Of a DNA stretch of 23,933 bases, positions 1-5,942 are shown in pieces. The first letter of the stretch is position 1; every line of letters begins with the position of its first letter. The position numbers and the translations under genes are program-made. Location of the stretch: contig CAYSVN010000014.1 in NCBI GenBank assembly GCA_964434585.1, positions 1 to 23,933 on the forward strand, written 5' to 3'. The notes beneath the pieces were generated by a model. That model made no database searches and was not told the DNA's origin. It saw nothing but the letters and a program-made list of their open reading frames with translations. Source of the stretch: CAYSVN01 sp964434585. GTDB lineage: Bacteria > Patescibacteriota > Gracilibacteria > Peribacterales > Peribacteraceae.

Positions 1-2
1 TG

Positions 3-74
3 GCGAATGATGGTAAAATTTATACAGAGATTCTGCAGTATTACTATCCTGGTACAACCATAGAACAGCTTTAA
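3..74 (+). CDS. SpoIID/LytB domain protein, C-terminal end (partial)
   Basis: The window opens inside a reading frame (frame 3) that gives 23 residues and stops with TAA. The peptide has the form A-N-D-G-K-x-Y-x-E-I-L-Q-Y-Y-Y-P-G-T, which resembles the C-terminal end of the SpoIID/LytB domain (the segment before and including the YYPGT signature). In sporulating bacteria SpoIID is a lytic transglycosylase that cuts denuded peptidoglycan; in non-sporulating bacteria, including CPR members, SpoIID-domain proteins are presumed cell-wall remodelling enzymes. Only the end is visible, so the domain architecture, signal peptide and catalytic residue cannot be assessed. The assignment rests on a short motif. 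Confidence 0.7.
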   Translation, partial: ANDGKIYTEILQYYYPGTTIEQL

Positions 75-77
75 ATA

Positions 78-105
78 TTGCTTTATATTTAATATAGTTT
101 ATAAT
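78..105 (+). promoter_or_regulatory. Promoter with -10 six bases before the start codon at 112
   Basis: TTGCTT at 78-83, a 16-nt spacer and a perfect TATAAT at 100-105. The ATG of the next gene is at 112, so the expected transcription start falls on or next to the start codon, predicting a leaderless mRNA. Confidence 0.6.
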
Positions 106-111
106 ATTAAT

Positions 112-546
112 ATGAATAATATCAATTTTAATTGGTTAGATACTGTTTCCCAATGGCAAAAAAACTGGAAATTTTCTGAGCGATTAGATGATTTTGAAGT
201 TATGGATCTTATTGATTTAGGGTTTTCGCTTGAAGATATTAAAATTACAGAACGTTCTATGGTAGGTAGACTTTTACAAAGAGAGGCAAATCTTGCTTTA
301 GAACAAGCATCGGTCTCTCGATCTGAAATAGCTGTGCAGTTAGCAGAAAATTTACGTGAAGGTTCTAATGTTATTGTGCGACATTTATCTCAAGAACATC
401 AGGGTACTGTTACAAGTATTTATCGTCGGAAAGGCGGCTTTGGCTCAAAAACTAGTGGTCCATTAAATTTACGCTTTGAGGTTAAATTAGATAATGGAAC
501 AACAGTCAGAAATAAGACACCATATGATATTTGGTTACAAGAGTAG
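112..546 (+). CDS. Hypothetical protein, 144 aa
   Basis: No family was recognised. The protein is soluble, with no signal peptide or membrane segment. The first half (about residues 1-85) is acidic and probably helical (FEVMDLIDLGFSLEDIKITE, then a Q/E-rich stretch). The second half (about 85-144) looks beta-rich, with alternating hydrophobic and charged residues and a glycine-rich turn (RRKGGFGSKTSG), somewhat like a small SH3/KOW-type barrel; that is only an impression. It follows the SpoIID-type gene by 37 nt but has its own promoter, and it converges on the TrmB-like gene. Stop codon TAG. The start is fixed by a TATAAT six bases upstream. Confidence 0.6.
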   Translation: MNNINFNWLDTVSQWQKNWKFSERLDDFEVMDLIDLGFSLEDIKITERSMVGRLLQREANLALEQASVSRSEIAVQLAENLREGSNVIVRHLSQEHQGTVTSIYRRKGGFGSKTSGPLNLRFEVKLDNGTTVRNKTPYDIWLQE

Positions 547-570
547 TATAAAAATTTGATTATTTAAAAC

Positions 571-1347
571 TTACGACTTACTCGTCTTCCAAAGTAGATC
601 AAATAACTTCTTTTGCATATTACTATATTCTTTACTGGTTATTAGTAGGGCAAAATTCTCTTCTTTGCTGGATATTACTAGTACTTTTTCATCAAACAAA
701 TACATAGTCATAGGGAAGGCTAAGTCTTCATCGACATAATTTAGCTCCCTATTTTCTTGGTCACTGGTTACCCAGTGGTATGTTTGTGGATGGTTTTGGA
801 ATGCTTCTTTGTCGTGCTCTTTTGTTCTTAATACTTCTAATTTATAACCCGCTTCTATTCTTCGATTAGTGTAGTTATCAAACTGTTCATAACCAATAAA
901 TTCCACCATGTCGGTAATAGACATAAATGAGCGTAGGGTTTTGTCTGTAGATTGTAATGTTTGTTCTAATGCTAAGCGCGCACCTTCTGCACCATCAAAA
1001 AATTCGAATGTTGGCTTACTAGAAAGTGGATGGATAATTGCCTCAAACTGGCTTAAAGCTGCTTCTAAATTACTACGATTTCGCTTTAAATCATCTGTTT
1101 GGTGGTCTACATACTCTAGTAATTGTGTTGGTTCTACTGCGGAAAAATATTGCACTTTCTGTTTAGTAACTTTAGATACTAAGCCTTTTTGGAATAATGC
1201 ATGTAAAATGGCGTAAGCAGTTCCACGGTTAAAACCAGCCTGGCGTCCGAGCGAACTTGTTGGCTGGCTACCATGTTTTAAACATGTTAAATACATTTTT
1301 GCTTCTTTATTACTTAACCCGATGTTTTTAAGTAAATCTTCAAGCAT
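571..1347 (-). CDS. TrmB-family transcriptional regulator
   Basis: 258 aa. Residues about 1-75 form a winged helix-turn-helix of the TrmB type: LLKNIGLSNKEAKMYLTCLK, then GFNRGTAYAILHALFQKGLVSK as recognition helix and wing, then a short helix around 75-105. This N-terminal layout (LGLsxxEAxxYlaLL ... R..vY..l..L..kGlv) is typical of TrmB-like regulators, known as sugar-sensing regulators in archaea and common, mostly uncharacterised, in CPR bacteria. The C-terminal half (about 105-258) would be the effector domain (FEFFDGAEGARLALEQTL), and its ligand cannot be read from the sequence. No sugar operon is nearby, so the target is unknown. A TATTAT at 1372-1377 (complement) gives a leader of roughly 17 nt with no Shine-Dalgarno. 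Confidence 0.8.
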   Translation of the reverse strand: MLEDLLKNIGLSNKEAKMYLTCLKHGSQPTSSLGRQAGFNRGTAYAILHALFQKGLVSKVTKQKVQYFSAVEPTQLLEYVDHQTDDLKRNRSNLEAALSQFEAIIHPLSSKPTFEFFDGAEGARLALEQTLQSTDKTLRSFMSITDMVEFIGYEQFDNYTNRRIEAGYKLEVLRTKEHDKEAFQNHPQTYHWVTSDQENRELNYVDEDLAFPMTMYLFDEKVLVISSKEENFALLITSKEYSNMQKKLFDLLWKTSKS

Positions 1348-1432
1348 TGTGCTGCAAATTATTTTGGGCAGATAATACTTTACTATCTTATTAATGTCAA
1401 TATAGTTGGATCTTATCTTATCTTATTTTTTT

Positions 1433-2161
1433 ATGGTTCACCCCTCTCGTTCTTCTAAAGATTTAAAGTCCTGTTTTATTTCCGACACGGAAAAAATAAA
1501 ACAACACCCATTATTTACAGATTTTTACCTACCAACAAAAATGGAAAAAATTTGGACTATTTACTTGTATAGTAAGTTGTCTGCTGGAAGCTTGTTTAAT
1601 ACTTTTCTTGATGTTGTTGAAGCTAAAAACCGCGATACAGGTTTTGAAGATATAGCAGATGCAGCACATGATAATAGAATGGAAGAAATTGGTTATATTA
1701 ATGGTAAATACAAATCAGAACAAAATCATAGTACCTGGAGGAGACAAGCAAAAAGTTTTTTAGAGTCTATTTACCCATTAAAGTATCTTCCACAGATTAC
1801 ACGAGTGGTTGATTTGTATAGAGTTCGCATGGAAGACTTAATGAGTAGAGAGTCTGCTCTCCAAAACGCAGCTACGTTTACTGCTTTTGAGCTACTTACA
1901 AAATATGAATATGAAGAGGTATTAAAGGTTTTTAAACAACGACTTTTATACACACAGTATGATAGTCAATTTTTAAGATATTTTTCTAGCCATGCTAAAC
2001 ATGAACAACGACATTTTGAGGAAGCGTTTGAACCATTATTAGCAGCAAGCAAAGAAGATGATGGTAATTATCGGCAAGTTAGATCTGGTTTGAAATCTGC
2101 ATGTTTTACAAAGCATCAATTTTTAGATAACGTTTTAAGAGAAGCAGAAAAGAAAAAGTAA
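1433..2161 (+). CDS. Hypothetical helical protein (possible heme-oxygenase-like fold)
   Basis: The frame is open from a TTG at 1406, but the ATG at 1433 gives a more natural N-terminus (MVHPSRSSK, 242 aa) and is preferred. The protein is soluble and almost entirely helical, with spaced acidic and histidine residues: RMEEIGYI, SEQNHSTW, AFELLTKYEYEE and YFSSHAKHEQRHFEEAFEPL. The last motif, with H-x(2)-H-E-x(2)-H spacing, recalls the metal-binding helices of heme-oxygenase-like di-iron or TENA/PqqC-type proteins. This is suggestive only, and no family can be named with certainty. It is transcribed away from the TrmB-like gene, with an 85-nt divergent gap, so that regulator may control it. The T-rich block just upstream (TATCTTATTTTTTTA) recurs before the gene at 4730. 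Confidence 0.55.
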   Translation: MVHPSRSSKDLKSCFISDTEKIKQHPLFTDFYLPTKMEKIWTIYLYSKLSAGSLFNTFLDVVEAKNRDTGFEDIADAAHDNRMEEIGYINGKYKSEQNHSTWRRQAKSFLESIYPLKYLPQITRVVDLYRVRMEDLMSRESALQNAATFTAFELLTKYEYEEVLKVFKQRLLYTQYDSQFLRYFSSHAKHEQRHFEEAFEPLLAASKEDDGNYRQVRSGLKSACFTKHQFLDNVLREAEKKK

Positions 2162-2167
2162 TTTTAT

Positions 2168-2218
2168 ACCAACTAAAAAGCCAGGCGAGGAGTGCTGGCT
2201 TATTAGTGTTAGTGGTTA
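2168..2218 (-). terminator. Intrinsic terminator of the 2216-3415 gene; repeat copy A
   Basis: On the minus strand, stem AAGCCAG / CTGGCTT (plus-strand 2178-2184 and 2195-2201) is followed by a short U-tract. The whole 51-nt block is repeated with two mismatches at 3546-3596. Confidence 0.8.
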
Positions 2219-3415
2219 CTTTAAGGACTCAATAGCACTATCAAGTTTTTTAACTTCTTTTAGTAATGTACTTGATTGGTTGGGATAGTATTTAACAATA
2301 TATGCAACCGGGTCTGTGTCGAATTCCTTGCGTGCTTCTACGTATTTAGTGTTATTACTTTCGCCATTTACATTATTTAAAGACTCATACAATCCTTCAA
2401 AATCTTGCTGGTGTAGTGTGCCTAATTGGCCTGAAAAAGTTACTTTATAGTTATTGTAGTAAAAAACATAACTTCGAAAGAAAAACCCTTCAGTATGTAT
2501 ACGGTTTGAATTATTAACCCTTGTTGGTTGCCCGGCAATATACATATCAGGATTTGTACGTATTTTTTCTTGTATGGTAATGCTATCTATTTGCTCACAC
2601 TCATAACATAGCCCTGCTGGCCACTCTTTACCGCTTGAGACATCTTCTAGTAAAATTCTTGGAGCACTCCCTCTAAAGTAACCAAAATCATATCGTGTAC
2701 CGTTATATAAATCCTCAACTCTTCCCCACGTGCTTGGATACGTCATTGTTAAATTTAATTGTGGAATGGTAAATGTAGATGTTCTGATGTTGTCTTCCGA
2801 CAGTCTGTACATCATTTCTACCATTTCTGCTCTGGTTACCAATTGGTCCATTTTAGTAATACTTGGAGGGATAGCATCCCAAGCTTCTAGATAGTCTACG
2901 TAAGGTTGATACCATTGGTCATTTTTACCTACCTCAAAATTTTGTAAGTAACGTGATGACTTGTCTACCTCTTTAGTATTGGTAATAATTTTAGCGGCTT
3001 CTACAAAAGAAATATTGTTTTCTCCCCTAAAGGTGCCGTCTGGGTACCCACTAACAATGTTTAACTTTTTAGCACTAGCTAAGTGTGTTGCATACCAAAC
3101 ACCAGGTTCAACATCTGGAAAAAACTTTCCAGAAGAAACGCCTGCATACCCACCAAGGCTTTTGCTAAAACCATCAATGACAATTTTCATAAACTCCGCT
3201 CTGTTAATGTAGTTGTCTGGCTTAAAACTACCATCGCTGTAACCCTCAATAAGCTTAGGGGGATTTGCAGTTGGAGCCTTTATAGAAATATTTTTTGCCC
3301 AATTAATAGCTTCTTCGTAACGGTGACCATTGGTATCAGAAAAATTAGCAGATGTCTGTAAAAGTGGTATTACTATTAATGCACATACTATTAGTAATGT
3401 AGGTGTTTTTTTCAT
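2216..3415 (-). CDS. SLH-domain surface protein with C-terminal domain of unknown function
   Basis: 399 aa. An N-terminal signal peptide (MKKTPTLLIVCALIVIPLLQTSA) precedes three SLH repeats at about 25-80, 98-145 and 160-207. The repeats show the usual landmarks: GYSDGSFKPDNYINRAEFMKIV, FPDVEPGVWYATHLASAK, GYPDGTF and LVTRAEM. SLH triplets bind pyruvylated secondary wall polymers and hold proteins at the surface. The C-terminal part (about 215-399) begins TFTIPQLNLTMTYPSTWG, a form seen in exported PsbP/lipoprotein-like domains, and contains a CYEC pair (C270, C273); its role is unknown. Unlike the other three SLH proteins here, repeat 2 has no cysteine pair (KFFPDV...HLAS). The start codon follows a TACACT -10-like hexamer by 10 nt. 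Confidence 0.85.
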   Translation of the reverse strand: MKKTPTLLIVCALIVIPLLQTSANFSDTNGHRYEEAINWAKNISIKAPTANPPKLIEGYSDGSFKPDNYINRAEFMKIVIDGFSKSLGGYAGVSSGKFFPDVEPGVWYATHLASAKKLNIVSGYPDGTFRGENNISFVEAAKIITNTKEVDKSSRYLQNFEVGKNDQWYQPYVDYLEAWDAIPPSITKMDQLVTRAEMVEMMYRLSEDNIRTSTFTIPQLNLTMTYPSTWGRVEDLYNGTRYDFGYFRGSAPRILLEDVSSGKEWPAGLCYECEQIDSITIQEKIRTNPDMYIAGQPTRVNNSNRIHTEGFFFRSYVFYYNNYKVTFSGQLGTLHQQDFEGLYESLNNVNGESNNTKYVEARKEFDTDPVAYIVKYYPNQSSTLLKEVKKLDSAIESLK

Positions 3416-3425
3416 AATTTTATAA

Positions 3426-3431
3426 AGTGTA
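3426..3431 (-). promoter_or_regulatory. -10-like TACACT for the SLH gene starting at 3415
   Basis: The complement reads TACACT, ending 10 nt before the ATG. An even closer TATAAA (3419-3424) overlaps the same space. Either way there is little or no 5' leader and no Shine-Dalgarno sequence. Confidence 0.4.
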
Positions 3432-3545
3432 GAAGAGTATTATTTTTTTATATTACTATATGTTTATATAATATCATGGTCATCCTGTTGGTGATATGTT
3501 ACTTTTTAATGAAAAAAATATTATGCGCTATTCCCCTTGTTTTAC

Positions 3546-3596
3546 ACCAACTAAAAAGCCAGGCAAGGAGCGCTGGCTTATTAGTGTTAGTGGTTA
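3546..3596 (-). terminator. Intrinsic terminator of the 3605-4522 gene; repeat copy B
   Basis: 49 of 51 bases match copy A at 2168-2218, with the same AAGCCAG/CTGGCTT stem and minus-strand U-tract. It lies 8 nt beyond the stop codon of the upstream SLH-thioredoxin gene, so tandem SLH genes have duplicated terminators. Confidence 0.8.
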
Positions 3597-3604
3597 TTGG
3601 TAGC

Positions 3605-4522
3605 TTACTTTGTTACTAGTTCTGTTACTTCGCTGTCGCTAGGGTTGATCCATTTTTGAGTTTCGTTTCCTTGGCCATCAACCATTACGTAGGTGTGTTG
3701 GGTTGTAACGCCATAGGTAGCACGTAAACTTGTTTCGCTGTCGTAGTCCACAAGTACTACTGGGAATGCAAAATTACTACTTGCTTCTAAGTCTTGTAGT
3801 AATGCTACATCAGCTACACAACTTGGACACCAAGTTGCATTAAAAAATAATAATTTTTGTTGCCCGTCTGTTAATGAAACATCGCTGAGGTTCATAACAC
3901 CAAACTTATCATCATTCATCATTGCGTCTCCATCATCCATCATTTTGTCATCATCCATCATGGCGCCAGAATGATCATCTGATAGTGCAAAAATAAGTTG
4001 TGCCATTTGGCCGCGTGTAATACTGCTTTCTGGCGTAACACCAGTTAAATTAGCTTTACGAGCTTGCAATTCGTTTATGTAGCGTTCGTACCAAACCGAT
4101 GTAGTATTAGTATTAATGTTATTGGCTTCAATAACAATTTTTGCAGCTTCGGCGTAGTTAATGTTGGCAGCTGGTGCAAATGTTCCGTCTGGGTTACCAC
4201 CAACAGTGCCATTTGTTTTTGCTGTACAGACAAATGGTGCAAACCAGTCGTTAGCGGCTACGTCGATAAAGCAACTTGAGCCTGCTTCTAAGTTAATATT
4301 TAAACTACCAATAATAATTTTTGTGAATTCTGCACGATTAATAAGTTGGTTAGGACGGTAAGTACCATCTGCGTATCCTTCTACAAAACCTTCTGCTTTA
4401 ATGTAATCGATAGCTTCTTTAAACTGAGAGTTTGCAGTATCGCTAAATGCTGCTTGCACATTAGTGGTTGGTAGTACTGTTGCCAACATTAGTCCTGTTA
4501 ATACATAGGTAAATAATTTCAT
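3605..4522 (-). CDS. SLH-anchored thioredoxin-domain protein
   Basis: 305 aa. Signal peptide 1-24 (ends NVQAA). SLH repeats at about 25-74, 84-132 and 143-182 (GYADGTYRPNQLINRAEFTKI; CFIDVAANDWFAPFVC; GNPDGTFAPAANINYAEAAKI; ITRGQMAQLIFAL). A Met/Asp-rich linker (about 186-210, with repeated MMDD) leads to a thioredoxin-like domain (about 211-305) with strand LLFFNATWCPSC, so the redox motif is C232-P-S-C235. At the position where thioredoxins have the cis-proline this protein reads TTQHTYVM, with His in place of Pro. Expected role: a surface thiol-disulfide enzyme held to the wall by its SLH triplet. Repeat 2 carries Cys84 and Cys99, a pair shared with two other SLH proteins here. Its upstream neighbour on the opposite strand is an orphan small gene. 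Confidence 0.88.
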   Translation of the reverse strand: MKLFTYVLTGLMLATVLPTTNVQAAFSDTANSQFKEAIDYIKAEGFVEGYADGTYRPNQLINRAEFTKIIIGSLNINLEAGSSCFIDVAANDWFAPFVCTAKTNGTVGGNPDGTFAPAANINYAEAAKIVIEANNINTNTTSVWYERYINELQARKANLTGVTPESSITRGQMAQLIFALSDDHSGAMMDDDKMMDDGDAMMNDDKFGVMNLSDVSLTDGQQKLLFFNATWCPSCVADVALLQDLEASSNFAFPVVLVDYDSETSLRATYGVTTQHTYVMVDGQGNETQKWINPSDSEVTELVTK

Positions 4523-4594
4523 AAGTAAAAATGGGTAAATAAAATAATATCATTATTATAAAGACATATAATGTCTATTGGCATCATGTTATGT

Positions 4595-4621
4595 AATGTA
4601 AGTCACAACTTACATTTTTTT
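4595..4621 (+). other. AT-rich inverted repeat followed by T-run
   Basis: ATGTAAGT (4596-4603), 4-nt spacer, ACTTACAT (4608-4615), then seven Ts. It has the form of a plus-strand intrinsic terminator, but no plus-strand gene precedes it (the SLH-thioredoxin gene runs away on the minus strand). It could end a short RNA begun in 4523-4590 or be an operator in this divergent region. Confidence 0.35.
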
Positions 4622-4729
4622 ATCTGTACTATAACTATGGAAGTACTATTGAAAGCATTACACAAAAGATAAAATTGACTAATATTACTAGGTTTATTAC
4701 AGTATTATCTTATTTTTTTACCATTGTTA

Positions 4730-5014
4730 ATGCTTACAATTTCTGATTATTATTTTGATGCTGAAGCGTTAGTTTGTGATTTATCTGGTATAGAACAAAC
4801 AAAAGAAGAAAAAAATGCTTGTGTAGATTTTTTTACTATGGCTTTTAGGTGCGGCATTAACTTAGCTACTGACACATTATCTGAAAAACGTGAAAAATTA
4901 TTACGTCTTAATAATCAGCAACTATGTGATACATTATTTACTATTCGTTTTCAGTTACATTGCTTAGCGCGTAAGCGCCAAACACAACAGCGTAATACAT
5001 ATCCTTGGTTATAG
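4730..5014 (+). CDS. Hypothetical small protein, 94 aa
   Basis: No family was recognised. The ATG at 4730 is preferred over a TTG two codons earlier. The protein (MLTISDYYFDAEALVCDLSG...) is soluble, has four cysteines (in ALVCDL, NACVDFF, FRCGIN and QLCDTL, plus one in LHCLAR), and looks helical with a basic tail (RKRQTQQRNTYPWL). It lies between two minus-strand surface genes and is the only plus-strand gene between 2161 and 9270. A TATTAT lies about 24 nt upstream. It ends with TAG 16 nt before a C9-T8 homopolymer tract. Codon use matches the neighbours, which supports it as a real gene. Confidence 0.5.
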   Translation: MLTISDYYFDAEALVCDLSGIEQTKEEKNACVDFFTMAFRCGINLATDTLSEKREKLLRLNNQQLCDTLFTIRFQLHCLARKRQTQQRNTYPWL

Positions 5015-5030
5015 TTTACCGAACAAAGCA

Positions 5031-5047
5031 CCCCCCCCCTTTTTTTT
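5031..5047. repeat. Homopolymer tract C9 followed by T8
   Basis: Nine Cs directly followed by eight Ts, 16 nt downstream of the TAG at 5012-5014. Such tracts slip during replication and sequencing. It is outside any gene here, so a length change would not shift a reading frame. Confidence 0.9.
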
Positions 5048-5122
5048 GTATTAGAATTGGTGATCAGTTTAGTCCATTAAAATACTATGGAGATTGCGCA
5101 CTGTAATTTATAGTTTTTACTA

Positions 5123-5147
5123 AAAATAAGGTCAAAGACCCTATTTG
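5123..5147 (-). terminator. Intrinsic terminator of the TPR-like gene
   Basis: On the minus strand a nine-pair stem (AATAGGGTC / GACCTTATT, one G-U pair) with a tight TTT loop runs into a U-rich tail, about 23 nt after the stop codon at 5170. Confidence 0.6.
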
Positions 5148-5169
5148 TATTGTTATAGTTTTTTAAATT

Positions 5170-5769
5170 TTACTTATTAAGAATAGCTTTAGCTTTTTCG
5201 TACTCGCGTTCGGCAGCACTTAGTTCGTGTTTCTTTTCGTAGGCGTCCCCTAGTTGCATGTGGTCTTCAGCGTTTTTCATGCCACTTTTTTCTAACGCTA
5301 CCGCTGCGTCACTTAGTTTTTCTGCTTCTAATGATTTATGGAAAATGCTGTGGTACTGCTCTGCGGTTAGTGTTTTCTCAATAACTTCATAAGCGCTCTC
5401 TGCGCCGTCAAGCCAACCAAGCTCTACACACTTATCACCAATGTGTTGCCATTCGCCTCTAGAAATACCTCCAGCTTCTGTATATTCTTGTTGAGCTTCG
5501 TCTACTTCTCCTTTTTCTAAAAGCAAATCACCAATTTTACGGTGTTGTGTAGAGTTAGGACCGCCCGCTTGTTTGTAGCTATGGCGAGCTTCGTCTATTT
5601 TACCTTCGGCAAGATAGTCGTCTCCAACTTTGTTAAACTTGGCGTTTAGCGCTTGTAGCGCATCATCTTTACTAGATGATCCGTCATGATGTTGCGTAGA
5701 ACCTTGTGAAGACTGTTGTGTGTTGTCCGCACCGCCCGTCGCAGGAGTTGGGTTGTGTGTTTCGTCCAT
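5170..5769 (-). CDS. TPR-like repeat protein
   Basis: 199 aa. Residues 1-35 are a low-complexity, Gln/Ser/Thr/His-rich segment. From about 40 to the end there are repeating helix pairs of about 34 residues with TPR-like spacing of small and aromatic residues: VGDDYLAEGKIDEARHSYKQ, IGDLLLEKGEVDEAQQEYTE, IGDKCVELGWLDGAESAYEV, LGDAYEKKHELSAAEREYEK. TPR arrays bind partner proteins or peptides. No signal peptide or membrane segment is present, so it is probably cytoplasmic. It is a single-gene unit with a TACAAT at 5795-5800 (complement) as a possible promoter and an intrinsic terminator downstream. The partner is not evident from the neighbours, which are mainly surface proteins. Confidence 0.75.
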   Translation of the reverse strand: MDETHNPTPATGGADNTQQSSQGSTQHHDGSSSKDDALQALNAKFNKVGDDYLAEGKIDEARHSYKQAGGPNSTQHRKIGDLLLEKGEVDEAQQEYTEAGGISRGEWQHIGDKCVELGWLDGAESAYEVIEKTLTAEQYHSIFHKSLEAEKLSDAAVALEKSGMKNAEDHMQLGDAYEKKHELSAAEREYEKAKAILNK

Positions 5770-5830
5770 AGAAAATATAAGAAGTAATCATATTATTGTA
5801 GCAGAAACTCAATATTTTTACAATAGACCT

Positions 5831-5942
5831 TTATAAATGTTGTAGTGTCAGGGGTTTAAGAAGGGTCTCATTTAATAATGCTTGTTAAATTGAGAAACCT
5901 TTTACACTTCTGCAACATCTTTAACCTCTGCAACGTTTATAA
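5831..5942. repeat. Imperfect palindromic element, GTTGCAG family, copy 1
   Basis: Outer arms TTATAAATGTTGTAG (5831-5845) and the near-complement ending at 5942; inner hairpin TCTCATTTAA / TTAAATTGAGA (5866-5895). It shares the blocks GTTGCAGAAGT-x-TAAAAGG and GTTGCAGAGGTTAAA with elements at 12237-12320 and 20590-20690. It overlaps the last codons of the metallopeptidase gene and could also act as its terminator. Confidence 0.55.

Noticed and set aside
908..1216. Open frame of 102 codons on the plus strand
   Set aside because: Fully antisense to the TrmB-like gene, of low-complexity composition and with no family resemblance.
1406..1432. TTG start giving nine extra residues for the gene at 1433
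   Set aside because: The extra residues (MDLILSYFF) come from the T-rich promoter-like region; the ATG at 1433 is more natural.
2168..3596. Direct repeats as ends of a mobile element carrying the 2216 gene
   Set aside because: The repeats contain the terminator hairpin and no terminal inverted repeats, target duplication or transposase is present; duplication of the gene end explains them.
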